DNA from: Actinobacteria bacterium UBA3086
GTDB taxonomy: Bacteria > Actinomycetota > Coriobacteriia > Anaerosomatales > UBA3086
DNA: 7,913 nt
Direction: 5' to 3'
Assembly (NCBI GenBank): GCA_002367305.1
Contig: DFBG01000176.1
Location: 3,137-11,049 of the forward strand
Positions 1 through 6,717 of this stretch are shown here, in pieces (the stretch's first letter is position 1; every line of letters starts with the position of its first letter). Both the position numbers and the translations under genes were made by a program. Below the pieces are notes generated by a model. It saw only the letters and a list, made by a program, of their open reading frames with translations. It was not told the DNA's origin and searched no databases.

Positions 1-345
1 AAGCGCGAAGAGGAACTGTTCGTGCCCGACTGGGACGATCCAGTCGTGCTTCCTGCCGGCTCCGAGTCGCTCTATCTGATCAAGCGCGTGCGCGACGAGG
101 CGCACAGGTTCGCCATCACCTATCATCGTGAGTTGAGGTCCAAGGCCATGACGGTCTCGGTGCTGGACGACATTCCAGGAGTTGGGCCGACCCGACGCAA
201 GGCGCTGGTCAAGACGCTGGGTTCGGTCAAGCGCATGCGCGAGGCGACAGTGGACGACATTGCGGCGGTCAAGGGGATTTCCCGCGACCTGGCCGAGGAG
301 ATATTTGCGGTCCTGCACGAGAGTGGCACTGACGGGGGGTCGTGA
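1..345 (+). CDS. uvrC: UvrABC system protein C, C-terminal part (5' end outside window)
   Basis: UvrC is the dual-incision nuclease of nucleotide excision repair, acting in the cytoplasm with UvrA and UvrB. Only the last 114 residues are present; the reading frame is open from base 1, so the gene begins upstream. The stretch RDEAHRFAITYHR is the end of the RNase H-like endonuclease domain. The His of RDEAH (codon 103-105) aligns by motif with the catalytic His538 of E. coli UvrC. It is followed by the tandem helix-hairpin-helix DNA-binding domain, seen as IPGVGPTRRKALVK and VKGISRDLAEEIF. The protein ends a few residues after the second hairpin, as is usual for the family. Internal GTG or ATG codons such as the one at 22 are not the true start, since conserved UvrC sequence runs upstream of them. 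The stop codon overlaps the next gene's ATG by one base (TGATG), which suggests co-transcription and translational coupling. uvrC upstream of rapZ is a known actinobacterial arrangement. Confidence 0.96.
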   Translation, partial: KREEELFVPDWDDPVVLPAGSESLYLIKRVRDEAHRFAITYHRELRSKAMTVSVLDDIPGVGPTRRKALVKTLGSVKRMREATVDDIAAVKGISRDLAEEIFAVLHESGTDGGS

Positions 346-3332
346 TGGCTGGGCGCCAGCACGAGAACGAGTGGTCGGAGCTTGAGAATCTCGACTACTT
401 TCTAGAGCATCTCGCCCGAGCTGTGGAGCGAGGAGAGGTGCCGCTCGCGAGCTATGAGTCGCTGTCTCCGCGGTATCTTGAGCGGCGTGCGGAACTCGTG
501 GAGGTCATCCAAGGGCCGCTGACACCGCCGGTCGAGTGGCAAGATGAAGCCGTCTCGGGGACGATGCCCCCGACAGCCGCGCTGTCCGCGCAGCTCGCGC
601 AGGCTTCAGCGGCGCGGTCCGGGTCGCAGCCGCAGCCGCTTCCGGAACCGACGCCACGACAGCGCAAGGCGCGCGAGCCGCTCTCGTGGACGACTGTTCT
701 CACGTATGTGGGAGCATTCCTTGTTATCGTTGCCGCCGCGATATTCTCCATCGCGACGTGGGACATCTACTCCGTTGAATTCAAGATCGCCTTCCTCGGT
801 GCGCTCACCGTTGCTTTCTACGGCGTAGGCGAATACGTGCGCACCCGGCTCGATCTGATGGGTGGGGGGACGGCGCTCATCGCCGTTTCCAGTGCGATGC
901 TGCTATTCGACGGCTGGATCATCATCGACGGTTACGACCTGCCGGGACCGTGGCCGTGGGTGGCCCTTCTCGTCGTGTGCTCCTCCGCTTATTACGCCAT
1001 AGAGATCAGGCTTCGGGGGCGCTGGACGGGTGCCATCGGCGCCGCTGCTCAGCTTGGCTGGTGGTGGATGATGGGCCAAGGGCTCGGCTGGACCACGAGT
1101 TCGCGGATGGCTGGGGTCGCGGTCATCGCTGTGCTCTGGGCTGTTGCAGCGGATCGTGCCCGAGACTCTGACGCCCTCGGCACGCTCGCGGATGTGCTGA
1201 GACTGGCCGCTCCTATCGCGCTGATCATCTCCATCATCGGTTTCACGGGCGATCTCTTCATCGCACCGCCCGGTCTCGCACAGGTCACGGGTGCGGCGCT
1301 GATCGGACTGGCCGGTACGGTCGTGGTGGACAGGCTGGACCGCAGGTACGTTGGCCTTGCCGGTATCGGATATCTCCCGCTGATCCTCACCGCCTTTGGC
1401 CTTCTGAGCGATCCGGATTGGCTACACCTGATCATCATCGTGCTCGTTGCCGCTGCGGCGATCGTGTACGAAGCATTCCGTGGGGGTTATGGCCATGGGA
1501 TTGCCGCCGCAATCTTGGAGCTGCAGACGTGGGTGCTGCTTGTCGACAAACTTGACCTTGAACCGGATGCCGGGGTGGCGATTGTGGGCGCGGTGGCCGT
1601 CGGCTGGCTTCTGTCGGGACGCTTCATCGGTCGCGAAGACAGGAGAGAGAGTCTCCCGGGAGCAGGTCCGATCTCGGTGGTCTCCACGGTAGGCGGCTGG
1701 CTGGTGCTCGTCGTCGTCACCATACTGATGCCGCTGGTGCGCGAGGCGGTCCCGCTGTCGGGTGTCGCCATCGATATGCGCGACGTTCTGTTGACGCTGG
1801 CGGTCCTCGTCTATTGGACCGGCGCGGCGTGGCTTCGTCGCAATGAGTGGTCCGGTTTCGTGGTCGTCGCAGTTTCCTTCTGGACGACTGCGTCGGTACT
1901 GGCGTGGCTGGCTCAGGACTGGCATAGCGCGTTGTACGCAGCAGTGCTCATCGCCGTGGCCGGACTGTGGCTGCATGGACGCCGGCTCGTCGAGCGGGTT
2001 CTGGGCACATCACGCGATATTCTCGAGCTCGCGATGCTCGCTTTGCCGGCCGTGTTCACTCTTTTTGGCGCGCTCGCGGCGGAGTACTACTTTGATCTGC
2101 GCGCGTGGGAGACCGTGGCCATGCTCGGGATGCTCGCGACGCTTTGGCTGTCCGCAGCGCTGCGCGAGGGGCATCCTGTGCTCCGAGCACTCTCATCGGC
2201 AACCTGGGTGGGAGCCGCCGCGAGTGCGGCATGGGTGATGTCTGACGGCGCGGGAGCGGCGATGGTCGGAGCCGTGGTCGCATTGGTGATAGTCGGCTCG
2301 GGCGCGCTCATGCGTGTTCTGAGTCGCGGTTGGCCAGAGTGGTGGCCTGCAGGCGCGGTGGCTATCGGCACGTTCCTGATCACATCTGCGATTCCAGAGC
2401 CCGCAGCACTGGCATTTTCGCTCGCCATCATCGCGGTCGCATGGATGGTTTTCGCGTGGTCGGTCAAAGAGGGTGCGTTCGCAGGACTGGGCTGGTTGCT
2501 CGGCACATTCTCGATCATGGCGGTACTCGAGCATGCAGACGCATCACCATTCGTCGCCCTGATCGCCGTTGGAGCAGCTGGGTTACTCAGTCTCGTTCCG
2601 TTGCTCATGTATCGAGGCTCCGAGAAGCCGAATCATGTGTGGTCGCTTGCCCTCGGGGGAAGTCTGGGGTTGGCCACACTGTGTTTCATCGGCTGGATGT
2701 CTCTCGCCACTGGTTCCGGGTTCGGCCCGTGGTCCGATTTGGGTGAGCACGGTCTTGCGGTGGCTGTCGCCCTGCTCGCAGCGCAGGTACTCGCCGCTTC
2801 AACCGTGCTTCGATTCGGACCGGGACAGTACGCGGGGTGGGGTCTGATCGTGCCCGCCGTGTGGCTGGAACTTGGTGCGTTCGAGGTATCCACACAGGAG
2901 GCGTATCTGATCCCTCTTGGGCTCTACATGCTTGGCGCGGGCATGCTCTATGCGTCACGAGACCCCAAGCGTGTGGTGCCATTGGCGACCGACATCGCGG
3001 CAATGGTGTTCATCGTGGGCATTCCCACTCTGCTGGGGACGCCCCCGACGCGCGAGGCTCTCGATCACGCGCTCTGGGCGTTCGTGCTCTCGCTGATCGC
3101 GATCGCCTTCGGCGTGCTCGGACGTGCGCGCGTGTACTTCTTTGCCGGAGTGATCGCGCTCGTGTGGACCACGTTCTGGCGTTCATGGGCCTACCTGCTC
3201 GAGTTCTGGTGGGTAACGCTCGGGCTCGTCGGCATTTCCATGCTGGTGGTCGCTCTCACATGGGAGCGACAGCGTGTAGTCGTGGCCGGCGCTCAACGGC
3301 GAATTCAGGACACGTTCTCGCAGTGGAGATGA
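345..3332 (+). CDS. Giant polytopic membrane protein, DUF2157/SCO7613-like, function unknown
   Basis: The protein has 995 residues. Residues 1-60 are a charged, probably helical soluble domain (pattern YFLEHLARAVERGEVPLASYE, then RYLERRAEL). A Pro/Gln/Ala-rich linker follows at about 60-112. From residue 116 to the end there are about 30 hydrophobic segments separated by very short loops. The first membrane segments (LSWTTVLTYVGAFLVIVAAA, then IATWDIYSVEFKIAFLG) resemble the entry to DUF2157-type and SCO7613-type actinobacterial membrane proteins, where a Trp follows the first helix. This family match is from memory of the pattern and is only moderately sure. I see no signal peptide, ATP-binding motif, or obvious glycosyltransferase or transporter signature. 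The ATG at 345 is preferred over the GTG at 342: it gives a TGATG overlap with uvrC and better spacing from the G-rich stretch at 334-339. The frame is intact, with no sign of frameshift. A role in envelope biology is possible but unproven; the neighbourhood with rapZ/yvcK is only suggestive. Confidence 0.85.
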   Translation: MAGRQHENEWSELENLDYFLEHLARAVERGEVPLASYESLSPRYLERRAELVEVIQGPLTPPVEWQDEAVSGTMPPTAALSAQLAQASAARSGSQPQPLPEPTPRQRKAREPLSWTTVLTYVGAFLVIVAAAIFSIATWDIYSVEFKIAFLGALTVAFYGVGEYVRTRLDLMGGGTALIAVSSAMLLFDGWIIIDGYDLPGPWPWVALLVVCSSAYYAIEIRLRGRWTGAIGAAAQLGWWWMMGQGLGWTTSSRMAGVAVIAVLWAVAADRARDSDALGTLADVLRLAAPIALIISIIGFTGDLFIAPPGLAQVTGAALIGLAGTVVVDRLDRRYVGLAGIGYLPLILTAFGLLSDPDWLHLIIIVLVAAAAIVYEAFRGGYGHGIAAAILELQTWVLLVDKLDLEPDAGVAIVGAVAVGWLLSGRFIGREDRRESLPGAGPISVVSTVGGWLVLVVVTILMPLVREAVPLSGVAIDMRDVLLTLAVLVYWTGAAWLRRNEWSGFVVVAVSFWTTASVLAWLAQDWHSALYAAVLIAVAGLWLHGRRLVERVLGTSRDILELAMLALPAVFTLFGALAAEYYFDLRAWETVAMLGMLATLWLSAALREGHPVLRALSSATWVGAAASAAWVMSDGAGAAMVGAVVALVIVGSGALMRVLSRGWPEWWPAGAVAIGTFLITSAIPEPAALAFSLAIIAVAWMVFAWSVKEGAFAGLGWLLGTFSIMAVLEHADASPFVALIAVGAAGLLSLVPLLMYRGSEKPNHVWSLALGGSLGLATLCFIGWMSLATGSGFGPWSDLGEHGLAVAVALLAAQVLAASTVLRFGPGQYAGWGLIVPAVWLELGAFEVSTQEAYLIPLGLYMLGAGMLYASRDPKRVVPLATDIAAMVFIVGIPTLLGTPPTREALDHALWAFVLSLIAIAFGVLGRARVYFFAGVIALVWTTFWRSWAYLLEFWWVTLGLVGISMLVVALTWERQRVVVAGAQRRIQDTFSQWR

Positions 3333-3380
3333 TGCGTGCTATCAAGGTGTTTCGATCGCCACGGTGTCGGTGCGCTCGGG

Positions 3381-3386
3381 TATACT
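3381..3386 (+). promoter_or_regulatory. Candidate -10 element (TATACT) upstream of the holin-like/rapZ/yvcK/whiA operon
   Basis: In the 85-nt gap after the large membrane protein gene, TATACT matches the sigma-70-type -10 consensus TATAAT at 5 of 6 positions. It lies 31 nt before the ATG at 3418, so transcription would start near 3392 and leave a leader of about 25 nt holding the AGGGGAG ribosome binding site. I find no good -35 hexamer at 16-18 nt upstream (GCCACG lies at 17 nt) and no TG extension. The promoter is therefore weak, activator-dependent or a chance match. A 13-nt palindrome overlaps its downstream edge. Confidence 0.35.
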
Positions 3387-3417
3387 CGAAGGGTTCGATC
3401 ACGAGGGGAGAATCCCA

Positions 3418-3765
3418 ATGAAGATCTTGGTCCGTCTAATCGTTTCTGCTGTGGTGATATTCGGCGTTGCGTACTTCTCTGAGGGGGCGCTGCTCCAGGT
3501 CGACGGTGCGGTTGCTGCCTTGTATGGTGCTGTTGCCCTCGCGGTCGTCAACATGGTCGTGAAACCGATCGTCAAACTCTTTGCGCTGCCGGTCACAATC
3601 CTCAGCCTCGGCCTCTTCGCGCTTGTGATCAACGCGCTCATGCTCTATCTGGTTGCCGCGGTCGTACCAGGTTTCGAGGTCACCGGCTTTGTGCAGGCGG
3701 TCGTAGCATCGCTCATCATCTCGATCGTTACGGCGATCGGGTACAAGATCACGGATCGCGACTGA
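3418..3765 (+). CDS. Phage holin family 4 (YvlD-like) small membrane protein
   Basis: This 115-residue integral membrane protein has about four hydrophobic segments (roughly residues 4-22, 31-49, 55-82 and 88-108) and short polar ends. The central stretch VKPIVKLFALPVTILSLGLF and the following GFALVINALML-like region are typical of the Phage_holin_4_2 family (PF04020, B. subtilis YvlD relatives). The name is historical; chromosomal members are widespread, are not part of prophages, and have no settled function, although YvlD-type proteins are associated with envelope-stress loci. The ATG at 3418 is chosen because it has AGGGGAG at 3404-3410 with 7 nt spacing and starts exactly at the family's usual N-terminus (MKILVRLIV). 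An upstream in-frame GTG at 3364 would add a polar extension and has no ribosome binding site. No endolysin or other phage gene is nearby. The gene sits 16 nt before rapZ and is probably co-transcribed with it. Confidence 0.9.
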   Translation: MKILVRLIVSAVVIFGVAYFSEGALLQVDGAVAALYGAVALAVVNMVVKPIVKLFALPVTILSLGLFALVINALMLYLVAAVVPGFEVTGFVQAVVASLIISIVTAIGYKITDRD

Positions 3766-3781
3766 GAACGAGGGAGACGTC

Positions 3782-4705
3782 ATGGCCGACGAGTGCGCTA
3801 CCCCTGTCGGGTCGGAAGCTCAATCACACACGCCCGAGATCGTGATCATCACCGGGATGTCCGGTGCGGGTCGCTCTCAGGCGATGCACACGTTCGAGGA
3901 CGTCGGTTACTTCTGCATCGACAACCTGCCGCCGTCATTCATTCCTCAGCTCGTCGTTCTCGCTTCATTGCCCGACAGTCGTATAACTCGTCTGGCGGTT
4001 GTGTGCGACGTTCGTGCACAGGAGTTCTTCGATGAACTCGCGGGGGAGCTCGACGATCTCTCAAATAGAGATATTGCGTTCAACATCCTGTTCCTTGAGG
4101 CTGACGATGATGTGCTCGTGACTCGTTTCAAGGAGACGCGTCGGCCACATCCGCTGCGTGGTGAGGGTGACTCCATCGTCAAAGCCATCAAGGATGAGAG
4201 GCAGGCTCTCGCAATCATCCGCGGTCATGCGGACCTCGTTATCGACACGTCGGACATGACTCCACGGGAGCTTGGTTCAGCGATACGAGAACGGTTCTTC
4301 CGCGAGAATCGAGCAGCAGCTCTTACCGTGACGGTGAGCTCGTTCGGTTTCAAGTATGGCGTGCCCATCGACGCGGATATTGTCATGGACGTTCGATTTC
4401 TGCCCAACCCCTTCTACAATCCTGATCTGCGGCCCTTCACCGGTCTGGATCAGCCCGTTCGTGATTTCGTGCTCAGTCGCGATGAGACCGCTGCGTTCCT
4501 GAGTACCTGGAAACCGCTGCTTGAATCGGTGCTACCAGGCTATGTCATGGAGGGCAAGACCCATCTTGTCGTGGCACTCGGTTGCACCGGCGGAATGCAT
4601 CGCAGCGTGGCATTGGCCGAGGAGACCGCTGAGTTCATGCGCGGTCTCGGCTTTCGGGCCGCGGTCAGTCATCGCGACATCGGCAAGGATCGGGAGCGGT
4701 CGTGA
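3782..4705 (+). CDS. rapZ: RNase adapter / nucleotide-binding protein RapZ (YvcJ family)
   Basis: This 307-residue cytoplasmic protein is of the RapZ/YvcJ P-loop family (ATP/GTP-binding). In E. coli RapZ senses glucosamine-6-phosphate and directs RNase E to the GlmZ small RNA, controlling amino-sugar synthesis. Actinobacteria lack that sRNA system as far as is known, so the role here is inferred only at family level. The Walker A motif is GMSGAGRS (residues 25-32), with Arg in place of the usual Lys, as in other actinobacterial members. It is followed by VGYFCIDNLP and a Walker B-like LAVVCDVRA (71-79). The C-terminal domain carries SFGFKYGVPIDADIVMDVRF (187-206), LRPFTGLD and GCTGGMHRS (267-275), all highly conserved family motifs. 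Length is slightly above the usual 285-295 because of a 17-residue polar N-terminus. The start ATG at 3782 has GAGGGAG at 3770-3776. The last 4 bases overlap yvcK (GTGA), indicating translational coupling. Confidence 0.96.
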   Translation: MADECATPVGSEAQSHTPEIVIITGMSGAGRSQAMHTFEDVGYFCIDNLPPSFIPQLVVLASLPDSRITRLAVVCDVRAQEFFDELAGELDDLSNRDIAFNILFLEADDDVLVTRFKETRRPHPLRGEGDSIVKAIKDERQALAIIRGHADLVIDTSDMTPRELGSAIRERFFRENRAAALTVTVSSFGFKYGVPIDADIVMDVRFLPNPFYNPDLRPFTGLDQPVRDFVLSRDETAAFLSTWKPLLESVLPGYVMEGKTHLVVALGCTGGMHRSVALAEETAEFMRGLGFRAAVSHRDIGKDRERS

Positions 4706-5664
4706 GCATAGTGCGCAAGGGTGTTGCGATCGGAGGCGGTACGGGTCTGCCCGCAGTGCTCCGTTGCTTGCTCGGTATGGACTTCGATACTTCGGCGATC
4801 GTCACCATGGCGGACGACGGGGGATCCTCTGGCGCGCTGCGTGAAGAGTTCGGAATTCTTCCTCCGGGCGATGTGCGCAACTGTCTTGTTGCTATGGCGA
4901 ATCCCGCTTCAGAGCTTGCTCGGTTGTTCCAGTTCCGCTTCGAGGCTGGAGGAGCGATCGGTGGTCACTCGCTCGGCAATCTCGTACTTGCCGCGCTATC
5001 TGAGTCACAAGGAGGCTTCCCCGAGGCCGTCAGGGCTGCAGAGCGACTTCTGGGAGTTCGCGGTCATGTCTTTCCTTCCACGCTGGCCGACGTTAGATTG
5101 CACGGCATCGACGCCACCGGTCTGCGTGTAGAAGGTCAGGCGGCTCTCGCCCATGGAGCGGGGCCCATCACGAAGGTGGGCATGACGCCTGATTCGCCGG
5201 AGGCATATACGCCGGCATTGCAGGCGCTTGAGGCTGCAGATGTTGTCGTTATAGCCCCGGGTAGCCTGTTCACGAGCATCATCCCCAACTTTCTCGTGGA
5301 CGGCGTGGCAGCCACTTTGCGCGAGTCGTCAGCACGTCGCGTGTACGTGTGTAATCTAGCGAATCAGAGGGGCGAGACGCAGGGAATGGATGCTGCGGAT
5401 CATGTGGATGCCCTCATTTCGCACGGACTCTCCGGCTGTCTCGATGCGGTCATCGTGCATCGCTTGTCATCCGATGCGGTTGCGGGGAGCCTGCTGTGCG
5501 ATGATGATGTCGAGAATGGTGTCGATGTGCCTGCTGACGATGACGTTCTCGATCGTATTCGAGCACATGGTATCCAGGTCATCACAGCCGATTTGGTCGA
5601 CAGGGACAATCCGTGCCACCATGCTCCGAATCGTCTGTGTCGGGTCCTGAACGAGGTGCTGTAG
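4702..5664 (+). CDS. yvcK: YvcK/CofD-like gluconeogenesis factor
   Basis: This 320-residue protein is of the YvcK (CofD-like) family. In B. subtilis YvcK is needed for growth on gluconeogenic carbon sources, binds UDP-sugars and affects localisation of a peptidoglycan synthase; the mycobacterial homologue (CuvA) acts in cell-wall metabolism. Visible family motifs are IGGGTGLP (residues 10-17), TMADDGGSSG (35-44), LPPGDVRN (53-60), GHSLGNL (88-94), ITKVGM (156-161), APGSLFTSIIPN (185-196) and NLANQRGETQGM (218-229). These cover the Rossmann-like nucleotide-sugar binding fold. Length is normal for the family. The GTG start at 4702 overlaps the rapZ stop by 4 bases and has GGGAG at 4692-4696 with 5 nt spacing. 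The gene is followed 4 nt later by whiA, the usual rapZ-yvcK-whiA trio of Gram-positive bacteria. The acidic patch near residues 264-287 (CDDDVEN...PADDDV) lies in the variable C-terminal region. Confidence 0.96.
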   Translation: MSIVRKGVAIGGGTGLPAVLRCLLGMDFDTSAIVTMADDGGSSGALREEFGILPPGDVRNCLVAMANPASELARLFQFRFEAGGAIGGHSLGNLVLAALSESQGGFPEAVRAAERLLGVRGHVFPSTLADVRLHGIDATGLRVEGQAALAHGAGPITKVGMTPDSPEAYTPALQALEAADVVVIAPGSLFTSIIPNFLVDGVAATLRESSARRVYVCNLANQRGETQGMDAADHVDALISHGLSGCLDAVIVHRLSSDAVAGSLLCDDDVENGVDVPADDDVLDRIRAHGIQVITADLVDRDNPCHHAPNRLCRVLNEVL

Positions 5665-5668
5665 CCGG

Positions 5669-6664
5669 ATGTCCTTCACTGCAGAGGTCAAAGAGGAACT
5701 CTCGCGCGTGGACGGGAAGCGTCCGTGCTGCTCTCGGGCGGAACTCGCCGCGCTCGTTCGTATCGAGGGGACACTGCATATCACGGGCCCCCATCGTTTC
5801 CGTCTGGAGATCGCCACGGAGACGGCGCCGGTTGCACGCAAGACCATCAAGCTGCTGCACAGTCTCTACGGTCTCAAGACCGAGCTCACGGTTCGCCGCT
5901 CGGTCCTGCACAAGACCAACAACTATCTGATCACGGTTCCCGACCAACCCCGCTTGGTCGATTCGCTGAGTGAACTAGGGATACTCGACGCTTCGCGGAA
6001 TCTCGCCTATGGGGTCGAGGACCGAATCATCAAGCGTGACTGTTGCGCGATCGCCTACCTGCGCGGTGCGTTCCTCGGTGGCGGGTTCGTCGCCGATCCC
6101 CACGGTGATTTCCATTTTGAGTTGACCGCAGAAACCGATGAGATGTCGCAGGATCTTGTGGTTCTCATGGGTCGCTTCGATATCGAAGCACGGGTCACGC
6201 GTCGCCGAGGACTCTTTGCGGTGTACCTGAAAGGGGCCGAGCCGATCGTCACCTTTCTTGCGCTTGTAGGAGCGCATCAGGCGCTGCTCAGAACCGAGGA
6301 CGTTCGCATCCTCAAGTCCATGCGTAATGATGTGAATCGACTCGTCAATGCGGAGACCGCGAATCTGCAGAAGAGCGCGGATGCATCGGCCGGACAGGTC
6401 AATGCCATCAAGCTTCTCGCCGATTCACGGGGTCTGGAGAATCTTCCTCCAGCGCTTCAGGAGTTGGCGGAGTTGCGGCTTGAACACCCGGATGTCAGCT
6501 TGCGCGAACTCGGTGAACTGGCGGAGCCCCCACTCTCCAAGTCCGCGGTATATCATAGGATCCGGCGCCTCGAGGATCTCGCCGCCGATCTTACCGGTCG
6601 TACGCGCGGAGATGATCTGCGTTCAAAGAGTAAGAAGAAGGCTGGACGCTTGCGTCTTTCGTAG
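5669..6664 (+). CDS. whiA: Sporulation/cell-division regulator WhiA
   Basis: This 331-residue DNA-binding protein is related to LAGLIDADG homing endonucleases but is not a nuclease. In Streptomyces WhiA works with WhiB to start sporulation septation; in B. subtilis it influences cell division and chromosome segregation. The N-terminus MSFTAEVKEELSRV and CCSRAELAAL (20-29) are typical. The second LAGLIDADG-like repeat shows LRGAFLGGGFVADP (131-144), lacking the catalytic acidic residue, as expected for the family. KSMRNDVNRLVNAETANL (216-233) is the strongly conserved linker, and VSLRELGELAEPPLSKSAVYHRIRRL (277-301) is the C-terminal helix-turn-helix. A basic tail (residues 319-331) ends the protein. 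The ATG at 5669 has GAGGTG at 5653-5658 inside the end of yvcK, 4 nt after the yvcK stop. A 10-bp hairpin overlaps the stop codon. Confidence 0.96.
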   Translation: MSFTAEVKEELSRVDGKRPCCSRAELAALVRIEGTLHITGPHRFRLEIATETAPVARKTIKLLHSLYGLKTELTVRRSVLHKTNNYLITVPDQPRLVDSLSELGILDASRNLAYGVEDRIIKRDCCAIAYLRGAFLGGGFVADPHGDFHFELTAETDEMSQDLVVLMGRFDIEARVTRRRGLFAVYLKGAEPIVTFLALVGAHQALLRTEDVRILKSMRNDVNRLVNAETANLQKSADASAGQVNAIKLLADSRGLENLPPALQELAELRLEHPDVSLRELGELAEPPLSKSAVYHRIRRLEDLAADLTGRTRGDDLRSKSKKKAGRLRLS

Positions 6665-6672
6665 ACGCGAGC
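6648..6672 (+). other. RNA stem-loop over the whiA stop codon
   Basis: Bases 6648-6657 (GCTTGCGTCT) pair with 6663-6672 (AGACGCGAGC) in ten consecutive pairs, one of them G-U, with a 5-nt loop TTCGT that contains UUCG. The whiA TAG stop (6662-6664) lies at the loop and stem top. The downstream sequence TTCGAATAGAG is not a U-tract, so a classic intrinsic terminator is not well supported. It may be a partial terminator, an RNA processing site, or a 5' stabiliser of the gap message. It was found by eye; no folding energy was calculated. Confidence 0.5.
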
Positions 6673-6700
6673 TTCGAATAGAGTGCATATCCGTATACAG

Positions 6701-6717
6701 AGGAGGGAACTGCTTTG
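6701..6717 (+). promoter_or_regulatory. Strong ribosome binding site that fixes the TTG start of gap
   Basis: AGGAGGG at 6701-6707 is a near-perfect Shine-Dalgarno sequence, 8 nt before TTG at 6715-6717. Translation from this TTG gives MTIKVGINGFGRIGR, which is where GAPDH proteins begin. No ATG or GTG in frame exists nearby upstream without running into the whiA end, and the next in-frame choices would delete the NAD-binding strand. The rare start codon is therefore well supported. Confidence 0.85.

Noticed and set aside
2837..3326. Upstream part of a 194-codon plus-strand ORF overlapping the end of the large membrane protein gene
   Set aside because: It is in an alternative frame of an intact coding region, rich in Arg/His/Gly shadow composition; only the last 30 codons beyond the overlap are considered, as a separate finding.
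3386..3398. LexA/SOS box
   Set aside because: The arms CGAA/TTCG are similar to the actinobacterial box CGAAC-N4-GTTCG, but the centre is too short and the outer C/G pair is missing.
3418..3765. Prophage or lysis module
   Set aside because: The only phage-like label is the holin family name; there is no endolysin, integrase, structural gene or attachment repeat, and neighbours are housekeeping genes.
5669..6664. Homing endonuclease or intein-derived mobile element
   Set aside because: The LAGLIDADG-like fold belongs to WhiA; catalytic acidic residues are missing and the helix-turn-helix and conserved linker are present.
6679..6699. Promoter for gap (TAGAGT at 6679-6684 or TATACA at 6694-6699 as -10)
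   Set aside because: No acceptable -35 at the right spacing; the TATACA option would start transcription inside the ribosome binding site.
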